Shown in pieces: positions 1 through 12,300 of a stretch of DNA of 64,000 nt (positions are counted from its first letter, which is position 1; every line of letters starts with the position of its first letter). The DNA comes from Nematostella vectensis (lineage: Eukaryota; Cnidaria; Anthozoa; Actiniaria; Edwardsiidae). The stretch is from assembly GCF_932526225.1 (NCBI RefSeq), contig NC_064041.1:1686699-1750698 (forward strand), in the 5' to 3' direction. A program made the position numbers and the translations under genes. The notes beneath the pieces are model-generated. The model saw only the letters and a list, made by a program, of their open reading frames with translations, ran no database searches and was not told the DNA's origin.

Positions 1-66
1 TTTTCGTGGGCCACGGTTTACTCTACAATCCCATTTTAGAGGAGGGAAGGCTGGTCCTCTACGCAT

Positions 67-340
67 GAATCAAGCCTTAGTTTTATCATCATTCAATGTC
101 GATTTTTATTACGTGTGAATCAAGCCTTAGTTTTATCATCATTCAATGTCGATTTTTATTACGTGTGAATCAAGCCTTAGTTTTATCATCATTCAATGTC
201 GATTTTTATTACGTGTGAACCAAGCCTTAGTTTTATCATCATTCAATGTCGATTTTTATTACGTGTGAATCAAGCCTTAGTTTTATCATCATTCAATGTC
301 GATTTTTATTACGTGTGAATCAAGCCTTTCTTTCATTACC
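67..340. repeat. 50-bp tandem repeat before C3 exon 348-581
   Basis: About five near-perfect 50-bp copies start at 67, 117, 167, 217, 267 and 317. Each has GAATCAAGCC then a T-rich stretch and CATTCAATGTCG. The last copy grades into the exon acceptor at 341-347, whose CATTACAGGTCG resembles the unit's CATTCAATGTCG. The array may therefore derive from the splice junction, but the match is weak. Confidence 0.85.
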
Positions 341-347
341 ATTACAG

Positions 348-3300
348 GTCGAGGTTCACTTGACAGGTGATCCCACATATTGCTCTTCATCTGGTCCTGG
401 GGCGAGCTCTCAGCCAATCACCTTGAGAATCGCTGGTAACGACGCCATTTCCGTCTCCTTTGTTGTGGTCCCAGTCCGACTCGGCCGTATCCCGATACGT
501 ATCGTGGCCAAGGCGCGCTTGGCTGGTTCCCATGGAGACGACTGGACAATGGATGCCGTTGAGAAGGATTTGCTTGTAGTGGTGAGCGTATCTTACTAAC
601 AGACAGACGGGCGGACTGACGACTATACAAGATGTATCTTTTGCTTACAATCTGTTTCCTTACAGCCTGAGGGAGTTGAGCGTCGAGTTGTCTACTCTCT
701 AGTCATCGATCCACAAGGTAGGAGCTGTTTGTACAGAGAGAGTAGTATATTTTGCATCTTAAGAGAATATCTTATTAGATGAAACAAAATATGCTTATCA
801 TGTGGGCAACAAATAATGTAGGGTGACTCTCTCGGGTCAGGGCAACTAGCGATTTTTTCATAGGTGTATAAACGAGCTATATACATTTTAACCTTAATAG
901 GTGTCCTGAGAGACGAAGTGGATGCAGTGAATGGCTCAAGTCCGCCCATGTCACTCGGTTGGTATCTTATTGGCCGTATTCAGCAACGAATGGGATATAA
1001 CCCATGATGTCGACTAGTCACCCCTTTGTCATTGTTACCACTTGGAATTATTTTATATGCTCGAATTGTCAGATTGAAATCAGAGCCGGCAGCCCCCCCC
1101 CCACACACACACAAAGGGATTAAAATAACACGTTATCATTTAAAGTGAATACATAAAATTTGTTTAACCTCTCTGTAGATTTAAACGATTTCCTCCCGGT
1201 TAACATTTCCCCCGCCCCCTAAGAGTGAAGCATTTTCTGCTTTCACCCCCCCCCCCCCACCATTGGGGGGGATGGCTGATATGTGCGAGACTCTGTGTTG
1301 AGCGGGAGAGTGTAAGATGGCGGAGTAGAGGCCTTTTAAATACTTCTACACTTGCTAGATGTGACTCATGACGGCAAGCAAATCAGCAACGTGGAACTGG
1401 CGGTGCCCAAAGGAGCAGTACCTGGGTCGATCTTTGCCTCTCTCTATTTTACAGGTAACGCAAATACACGAGATAACAAAAACTATGGGCGTAGTCGGAA
1501 TATGGCGAACCACTCGTATTGTAGCTTGTCCCTTTACAGGGAATCTGATTGGTTTAGCCGCTTGTATCTCTATTACAGGAAATCTGATTGGTTCAGCCGC
1601 TTGTCTGTCTATTATAGGGAATCTTATTGGTTCAGCCGCTTGTCTCTCTATCACATAGAATCCGATTGGCTAGAACCGCGTGTCTCTATTATAGTGAATC
1701 TAATTGGTTCAGCCGCTTGTCTCTCTATCACAGAGAATCCGATTGGCTTGAGCGGCTTGTTTCTCTATTACAGGAAATATGATTGGTTCAGCCGCTTGTC
1801 TCTCTATTACAGGGAACCTGATTGGTTCACCCTTTTGTCTCTCTATTACAGGGAACCTGATTGGCTCAGCTGTATATAACCTGATGACAGGTGGAGTAGA
1901 GCATTTACTACGCATACCCATTGGCTGTGGAGAACAAAACATGATCACTCTTGCTCCAAATGTCTACATCTTGGAGTTCCTCTCCAGCTCTAAACAAGTG
2001 ACAGCAGAAATTGAGGCCAAAGCTTACCGCCTGATTCAACAGGGTAAGGTTTCCAATACATGCGTCTCTATCAGTTTCCATTTTGACATCCTTGCAAAAT
2101 ACAAAGTGTAAGAAAAGCATCCATTTCCATCGTCTTATCCCGAAAAACTATTGCGATATTTTCGATTGAATTTGGTAAATGAAGTATAAAACATTGTTTT
2201 TAAAAGTTTATTTCGAAATTTCTTATAGTTTGCCTTCTAGTGTAGGATGAAAACAATGAAATAGGTGTGGCTGACTAAGGCTGTGTAAAAGGCATCGCAG
2301 ACAGTTATACTGAGTTTCTAATTACTTCTATCTGCTTTATTCTCGTTTATTAATTTCCCTGCGAGAGAACAGTATTATTTTCCTGAATTCGGGAGTGGAG
2401 GGAGATGGTGCTCTATCAAAAAAGTTGTCATTGCAAATGGGTCAGTACGCAGCTCTTACAAGCGGCAATTTGATTGGGCAAATTAACAATATCCGCACCT
2501 CGACACAAAGAACTAGAAGAATAGAGACAAAAGAACTCCTTTGTAAAACAAAGATAGAAGGAGACAAAGCAGCTGCGTACTTACTCTTGCAAATGGCTAT
2601 TGCCAAATGACAGTTATACGACCGAAAGGTATTATGGCAATCATTAAATTTCAATCGAATGTAGGAAAATATGGATCAATCATTCGATAATCCATTAAAA
2701 AGCCTTATTAATGTCTGTCTGTGGCATCGCTGGAGTTCATTTATTCTTTTTTTATTATTTATTTAAGTTCAACTTTTGTGTTTGAAAATGATTGGTGCCC
2801 ATCTGCTCTTTTCAGTCTTATTGCCATTCGCCGCATTGACAGCATTTTTTGAATTAGGTATATACTCAAATTATGTGCTCAATACGGTTGACAAAATGCC
2901 GTGCTATTAAAATTTAGAAAATGATGGGTTTTCTAGGTGTTTTATTCAGTAACACTGGAGCAGTTTGCCTGATAATGAATGAATGAACCAAAACTTTAGG
3001 AACCGATCAATAAATGTCGACGTTTTCACTAGGGTACCAGCAGCAACTCGGATTTCGGAGAAAAGACAAGTCATTCAGTGCATTTGGCGAGAGCAGGCCT
3101 GGTAGCACTTGGTGAGCAAACTTACGCACCTTATAACTTACTCACATTATAATTTAAACACATAACTTACGCACATTATAACATACGCACATTACAACTT
3201 ACGCATATTATAACTTACGCACATTATAACTTACGCATATTATAACTTACGCATATTGTAACTTACGCATATTATAACTTACGCACATTATAACTTACGC

Positions 3301-6300
3301 ATATTATAACATACGCACATTATAACTTACGCATATTATAACTTACGCATATTATAACTTACGCACATTATAACTTACGCACATTATAACATACGCACAT
3401 TATAACTTACGCATATTATAACTTACGCATATTATAATTTACGCACATTATAACTCACGCATATTATAACTTACGCACATTTTAACTTACGCACATTATA
3501 ACTTACGCACATTATAATTTACGCACATTATAACTCACGCATATTATAACTTACGCACATTATAACTTACGCATATTATAACTTACGCACATTATAACAT
3601 ACGCACATTATAACTTACGCACATTATAACTTACGCACATTATAATTTACGCACATTATAACTCACGCACATTATAACTTAAGTACATTATAACTTAAGT
3701 TCATTATAACTTATGCACACGATATAATTTTGCACACAGGAGATTCGATACAGTTTCCCGAATCTCCAACCATCTTGTCAATCACAATTCGTATCTTCTG
3801 CTACAGGGATCGGATCATCAAACTATTTGGTCATGCCATGTAGCTAGGGATGAACTTTATACAAATGTAACATTTGCTTACATTGCTGTTTTTACGGCAA
3901 CGGAACGGTTGACCCGTTAAATTCACTATTCGCGAAGTGCTGTTCGCTAAATGGAAATTGTTAACAAATAAGCTATAGGATATTGTACATCAGACCTTGG
4001 TCGACACTTAGAGGAAGTTTTATTTAAATCTATAAGAGGAATTCTGAGATATTGGCGTATTTTTATTTTCAGTCACTCTGTTATTTACCTACTTTGAAAT
4101 TCGCCCCTGAAAAAAAAATCATACGCGGGCAAGGATTTTTTTTACCATTGTTATTTAGCTACCTCTTATTTTTAATAGCCTAGCAAAAATGAAAGCAATC
4201 GGTTTTGTTGATTGTAAGTTTTAGGGGCCATTTCTGGGACTATTTAATACTTTTAAAATGAAGAAATTGAATTTTTTTGCTTTTTTAGGCGCCATGTAAA
4301 ATTTCGCCGATTAATTTTGTGGTCGTATATTTCGTCGTTTCATTTTGAAACAGCAATGTAAACAAATGTTACATTTGTATAAAGTTCATCCCTAGCTACA
4401 TGGCATTGCCAAATAGTTTGATGATCCGATCCCTGTAGCAAAAGATACGAGTTGTGATTGACAGGATGGTTGGGCATTCGGGAATCTGTATCGAATCTCC
4501 TCGAGTTTTTATGGGACTCTTGTAAAGATTTTCAGCACGCCAATACCCGTGCATGTTAATCAACAGGTTGACCGCATTTGTTATCAAAGTATTCTGCACG
4601 GCTAAGCGCTTTGATGGCGTTGCTATTGACAACGATTTGATTCGTGACTCTATCACGTGGTTGCTTGCAAATCAACGCGAGGATGGAGCTTTCCCGGAAG
4701 TAATGGATGTCGTGCACGTGTCGCTTATGGTAATCACCAGACGACTGACATTTTACCAGACTCAGAATCGGAAATGATATGGAAATACATTGTCAATTTG
4801 AAAACCATCATTATATCAATTTTTCCGCAGCCATTGGTATATGGAAAAAGGATAGTAACAAGATTTTTAAAAGTGATAGCTAAATTTTCCAGGCAAAAAC
4901 ATACAAGACGTCCACCACCACTTTATCGGACATCTCTAAGGTCTTGTGAATCTCACGAGACCACATGCCTCAGTGGCTGATACTGAACAACTCCTACTCA
5001 CTCACGAAATTTACCTTTACTTTTGCAGCACTTAATGTCACTCGAAATATATCATGTAATAGGGTAGTCTTAAATATCCTACATATGTATACGGTTTTCG
5101 TGTTTATCCGCTAAGCTCACACGAGGAATCTAAGGCCAAGGCATATAAGGAGGGCAAAGTAAATAAATTGGGACTTGTTTTCCAGGGTGGTATCCATGGA
5201 AGCATTGCTATGACGGCGTATGTGGTGACGGCACTCCTTGAATGCGAGTGTCCAGGCACTGCACTGGTGAGTAGTGATAACGCTCGTGAGTGTAAGAAGA
5301 TGGAGGTCGTATTTGAAGATACAGCGAACTATTCTAACGAATAATATAGGCGCGAAGGGAGGGGGGATCCTCCAATAGGAAATGACCCACCTTTAGCAAC
5401 CTATGCGATGGGTTGGTGGTAAGGGTTCACCCTGAGAACCCCGCGCGTCTGTTCATAATACTTGACTAAAAATATCTAGGTTCAGTGCTTGAATTAGCCA
5501 ATGGAAATGAATGGTATTTTTGCGGGGATGGCGAGTGGTTTGATTAACCTTAAAATAACCCAGGTCCATTTGTGGCTGAAACTCCAGACCAGTGTAAACA
5601 TGTTTAAAACATTCTTGCTTTAGGATCAGGCCACAAAGGTCGCAAAAGCAGTCCACTTCTTAGAACAAGAAATCAACAACCTTCAGAAGCCGCAAATTCT
5701 CGCTCTGGCGACGTACGCTCTCGCAATGGCGCGCAGTCCAAAAGCAACACAAGCCAATACGAGATTACTAGGGATGTCACACAACAATCAAACGAGAGGT
5801 GAGGTTAATAGGGGTGTCACGCAACGACCAGACAAGAGGTGGAGGTTACTAGGGGTGTCACTCTAAGACCGAAAAAGAGGTGAGGTTACTAGGGGTGTCA
5901 CGCAACGACCAGACAAGAGGTGGAGGTTACTAGGGGTGTCACTCTAAGACCGAAAAAGAGGTGAGGTTACTAGGGGTGTCACGCAACGACCAGACATGAG
6001 GTGAGGTTACTAGGGGTGTCACGCAAAGACCAAGCGAGAGGTGAGGTTACTAGGGGTGTCACTCAAAGACCGAACAAGAGGTGAGGTTACTAGGGATGTC
6101 ACGCAACGACCAGACATGAGGTGAGGTTACTAGGGGTGTCACGCAACGACCAGACATGAGGTGAGGTTACTAGGGGTGTCACGCAAAGACCAAGCGAGAG
6201 GTGAGGTTACTAGGGATGTCAGTTACTACTGTTTTTTTTTTGTAATTTATCCCATGTGTATTTTCCTACCATTGTATTTTGTAGTAGTATTAGTGAGGGT

Positions 6301-9300
6301 TAAGTTAGAAAACCTAACGGTTATTATGTATACCCTCGAAAAATAAAGTTTATTGCATCGTATTGGATGTCACGCAAGGACCAAATGTGAGGTGAGGTTA
6401 CTAAGGGGTGTAACGCAACGAACAAACGAGAGGCGAGGCTACAAGTAGTGTCAGGCAAACGAGAGATGAAGTGTGTCACACAACGGACAAACGAGAGGCG
6501 AGGTTACAAGTAGTGTCAGGCAAACGAGAGATGAAGTGTGTCACACAACGGACAAACGAGAGGCGAGGTTACAAGTAGTGTCAGACAAACGAGAGATGAA
6601 GTGTGTCACACAACGGACAAACGAGAGGCGAGGTTACAAGTAGTGTCAGGCAAACGAGAGATGAAGTGTGTCACACAACGGACAAACGAGAGATGAAGTG
6701 TGTCACACAACGGACAAACGAGAGGTGAGGTTACCAGGGCCTAGGGTTGTCATACAAAAAACGCATGAGAGATGACTTATCCTTTACAAATCTCTTTTAC
6801 CAACAGTGTGAAGAACTAAGTAGACAACAAAACTAATATAAATACGAGTTGAAGAGAAACATTTGTTTTATTCAATAAAACACTTCGAAAATAATTTATT
6901 AATTAAACGTCCTTTGCCAAATTCATCTCAAAATATCGCAATATCTTGGCCAAAAAAACTTTCTCACAATAGTTATTTTGCAAGGATGACAAAATGGCGG
7001 CTCAAAAACTCTAAACTTTAGCGCAGATAACTATTCTAGGAAACAACACAAGATACTGGGAGACAGGCAAGCATGCTCTTGATGTGGAAACCGCTGCTTA
7101 CGCACTGCTGGCTCAGCTTCATCTCGGCAGGATAAAACTCGGAGGCCCTGTGGCTAGCTGGCTGACTTTACAACGTAACGCTCAGGGAGGGTTCTCTTCG
7201 ACTCAGGTGTGCATCCAGCCCCCTCCCCCCATGGGCACACACCCCTCCCCCCATGGGCACCCACCCCTCCCCTGAATGCAGACAGGCAGGCAGGCAGGCA
7301 GACATTTTATTTGGAATCGTATACAACGTCCTTGTATATTGATTGACGTCCAAATAATATTAGAGATAAAAAAGACAAATAATTGTACGGTATTTCAAGT
7401 TTGGCAGCGAGGGCGAAGCATTCATTTATGAACTTAGCGATTTTTCTTTGCACTGTGACGTTACTACCAGAATAATTAATAAGAAAATGAAAAACACTTT
7501 CATCCGACATTCTAGTGAATTTTACATTTTCTATTTCTTCCATGGTTTTAGTCAATTCTTCCCGCTTCTTTTTATACAAAGGGCAGTGAAGAAGGAAATG
7601 ATCTTCATTTTCTACTTGTCTATTTTTACAAATTTCGCAAATTCGTTCATCCGGTACCTTATAGGGACTCGAACATCGGCCAGTTTCAATAGCTAAGCGA
7701 TGATTGCTTAGTCTCAATTTGGTTAAAGATATTCGATGGCTGTGATTGACAACCTGGCTCAGATAATCTTCAATTATGTATTTTGATTTAAATTTCCTAT
7801 ACGTTCTTAATTTATTACTTTGTCCTTGATTATTTCTATTATCATTATCCACGTTTGATATCCACTTTTGAAATTCAATGTCTTCCAATCTTTGTTTGAT
7901 TATATATAAAATGTATTTAATTTAATTGTTGCCATATATCGCCGACACCTATTTGTTGAAAAATTCGTTTCAATTTCTGGTGCCAAAATTCTGGGTTATC
8001 ACTTATTTTTATGTCTTCGTATATCTGGTTAACTAGCTTTGGTTCCTCGGGATGATTTATGTTTAGCCAAAAATTGACGCTTCTGCATATTGCTTTCGTT
8101 GTTAATGGAAATCTACCAAGTTCAGCCCTAACCGCGTTATTTGAACAAAATTTAGAGACTCCGAGGAGCCACTTGCAGAATTTGACGTGTACTATTTCCA
8201 TAAGTTCTTTTTCACCTTTATCTTTTTCTGTACCCCATACCTCACTACCATAGAGAAGAATCGGAGATATCAAAGTGTCAAATAGTTTTATTGTTAGTTT
8301 AACATCGTCCCTGAAGTGAGGCATCCACCCCTCCCCCCAAGGGCATCCACCCTCTCCCCCCAAGGGCATCCACCCCTCCCCCCCAGGGCATCCACCCTCT
8401 CCCCCCCAAGGGCATCCACCCCCTTCCCCAAGGGCATCCACCCCCTCCCCCAAGGGCATCCAACCCCTACCCCAAGGGCATCCACCCCCTCCTCTCAAGG
8501 GCATCCACCTCCTCCGCCGAAGGCATCCACCCCTCCCCCCAAGGGCATCCACCCCCTCCCCCCAAGGGCATCCACCCCCTACCCCGAAGGCATCCACCGC
8601 TCCCCTCAAGGTCATCTACCCCCTTCCCCAAGGGCATCCACCCCCTCCCCCAAGGGCATCCACCCCCTCCCCCAAGGGCATCCACCCTCTCCCCCCAAGG
8701 GCATCCACCCCCTACCCCGAAGGCATCCACCCCCTCCCCCCAAGGGCATCCACCCCCTCCCCCCAAGGGCATCCACCCCCTACCCCGAAGGCATCCACCG
8801 CTCCCCTCAAGGTCATCTTCCCCCTCCCCCCAGCATAACGACATAACAACAAATCGACACACGACATAACAGCATAACAACATATCGACACACAACATAG
8901 CAGCATAACGGCATAACAACATATCGACACACGACATTACAGCATAACGACATAACAGCATGTCGACATAACAGCATAACGACATAACAGCATATCGACA
9001 CACGACATAACAGCATATCAAAAAATCGACACAAAAATATTTTGATGTAACATTATATCGACATAACAACATAACATCATAACAACATATCGACATAACA
9101 ACACATCTACATAACAACATATCGATATAACAACTTAAAGACATAACAACATGATGACATAACAACAAAACGACATAACAGCCTAACGACAAAACAACAT
9201 ATCGACATAACAGCATATCGACAATATCGATATAACAGCATATCGACAATATCGACATAACAACATATCGACAATATCGACATAACAGCATATCGACAAT

Positions 9301-12300
9301 ATCGATATAACAGCATATCGACAATATCGACATAACAACATATCGACATATATAACAGCATGTAGACATAACAGCATATCGAGAGCTTCTCTTTTTCAGG
9401 ATACCTGTGTGGCTCTTCAGGCGCTGGCCAAATACAGCGAGAAGACCGCAGGCGGGTTTATGAACTTACAAGTGTCAATCACTTCAGATAAAAGCGCTTA
9501 TTGGAAGAAAACATATCACGTAACCAAGGAAAATGCTTTGGCGCATAGAAAACTGGATGTGAGTGATGATAGGCTCCGAGCGTGTGACGTCACAACATTT
9601 TAAGAACTAAAAAAACACCGAGATGAAATGCTGGAAGCAACGATCTCTTTGAATTCCCAACAGGGCCAGCCTTCTCAAAATAGCCTCAGACGTGACGACA
9701 TCACTCGGATCTCATTGGCCGATATAACATTCCATACCTTACCTTACGACATGCTATTATATCTCTTGACTTTGTTGTTCCCCTCATATCCTTTCTTGAC
9801 ATTTAATTCCACGTCGTATCCTCATAACAATACTTTGCCTCTCACTGCCTTTGAACGTTTATAATATGTTGATGCAGGTGTTCATTGACGTGTATTTCGT
9901 TTGGACAGGTTACTTCATTTCTCGGATATGTTTTTTTTCAATGACGTGTATTTCGTTTGAATAGGTTACTCCATTGCTCGGACATGTTTTTTCATTGACG
10001 TGTTATTTCGGACGTTAATATCGTATTGTCGTGTATTTTGGACAGGTTACTCCATTTCTCGGACATGTTCTGTTCATTGACGGAGTATTTTGATTGGATA
10101 GGTTACTTCATTTCTCAACCATGTAATGTTGATTGAGGTGTATTTCGTTTGAATAGGTTTCTCCATTTCTCGGACATGTTCTGTTCATTGACGGTGTATT
10201 TCGTTTGGATAGGTTACTCCGTTTCTCAACCATGTAATGTTGATTGAGGTGTATTTCATTTGGATAGATTACTCCATTTCTCGGACATGTTCTGTTCATT
10301 GACGATGTATTTCGTTTGGACAGGTTACTCCATTTCTCGGACATGTTCTGTTCATTGACGGTGTATTTCGTTTTAAAAGGTTACTCTATTTCTCGGACAT
10401 GTTCTGTTCATTGACGGTGTATTTCATTTGGACAAGTTACTCCATTTCTCGGACATGTTCTCTTCATTGATGGTGTATTTCGTTTTAACAGGTTACTCTA
10501 TTTCTCGGACATGTTCTGTTCATTGACGGTGTATTTCATTTGGACAGGTTACTTCATTTCTCGGACATGTTCTGTTCATTGACGGTGTAGGGACAGGAGT
10601 AGGACAAATTCAGGTATCTGGTCATCATCGTGATATGTTGATGCTGCTGATAATGATGGCGATGATAGCAGCTGATAATGATGATTATGATGGAACGATG
10701 CTGGTGATGAGGATAAAAGCTGATGATGGTGGTAATGATGATGTAGTGATGACAATGATAGTGATGATTACAATGATGATGACGGTGGCTGATAATGGTG
10801 GTGGTGGTGGTAATTATGGTAGCTTATGGGGGTAGTGATGATGATGGCTGAGTGTGGTGTTGGTGATGATAATGATGCTGATGATAGCGGATAAAGCTGG
10901 TGATTTCGTTGGTAGAATGGTGAGGACAATCAAGAAGATAATCAAAATATTGATGTCTATCCTGGTTTGTGACAGTGATAATAATGGTGATGGTGATAAT
11001 TATTGTATTTTATACCGAGGATGGTATTTAATTAAGGGCAACATAGTGATGATTATGATGATGATGACATTGGAGTGTTTGTTATCATCATCATATGATC
11101 ATTTGAAGTATTCAGGGTGATGGTGATTATTTAAGTGTTGCAAAGAATAGCACCTGAAGTAGCATATAAACACAATTGATTTTTCCGGCACTCACATTTT
11201 ATTGTTTTTATAGTTAGAGATCCTTTATAACGTACCTTCTCCAAAGAACGAGACCTGCTTGTTTGACCTTCGCATCACGACGACAGAAATCCAAGCGAAA
11301 AATAAAACATTGAATGGTATAAATATAATAGGACGGTCTCTAAACAGAGAAAAAAGAGAACTGAGAAATGGAATAAGAAAGAAGAAAAACAGGAAAAAGA
11401 AATGTCGTAACAATAAGAGAAAGGGTAAAAGGTGCGGGAGGAAAAGTAAACAGAGGGTCCGGAAAACGAAGAAGAGAAAGGGAGAGAAGAAGTCAAAGAA
11501 GACAGAAAAGACAGGAAAGCAGCAAAAGACCCAACAAGACCCACCTGAATCGATCTATATCAAGGTTTGCACAAGGTACTCTACCGTATTTTAGCAAAGC
11601 AGGGAAGTGGAGAGGGAGGGGGACTGTACATGCAAGCCTGAGTAGCCAACTCGATGGACTGGGGAAAAAAGGGATTTATCGTGCACGCCTGGGAAGAATC
11701 ATTTGGAGAGCGGCGTAGGAGCGCTTGCAGCCGAAGCCGTGTTATTTCTGTCGCTGGTTGTATGATGATTTACACCTTGACCACGCGCGCAAGGATTTTC
11801 GGCCAATGGCAATTTGATCGCGATTTACCTCATTACCATAAAAAGGTCACTGAGTGAACGTATTAACCGAAAAAGGCAGGGGCTCTGTTGCAACCCCCTC
11901 CTTCGTCCTTCCCCCTCCTTCGTCCTTCCCCCTCTTTCGTCCTTCCCTCTCTTTCGTCCTTCCCCCTCTTTCGTCCTTCTCCCTCCTTCGTCCTTCCCCC
12001 TCGTTCGTCCTTCCCCCTCTGTCGTCCTTCCCCCTCCTTCGTCCTTCCCCCTCTATCGTCCTTCCCTCTCTTTCGTCCTTCCCCCTCTTTCGTCCTTCCC
12101 CCTCTTTCGTCCTTCTCCCTCCTTCGTCCTTCCCCCTCGTTCGTCCTTCCCCCTCTGTCGTCCTTCCCCCTCCTTCGTCCTTCCCCCTCTTTCGTCCTTC
12201 CCTCTCTTTCGTCCTTCCCCACTCTTTCGTCCTTCCCCCTCTTTTGTCCTTCCCCCTCTTTCGTCCTTCCCCCTCTTTCGTCCTTCCCCCTCTTTCGTCC

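Noticed and set aside
8316-9369. Pro/His-rich and Cys/Met-rich ORFs
   Set aside because: Low-complexity translations of the C-rich and CATAACA arrays.
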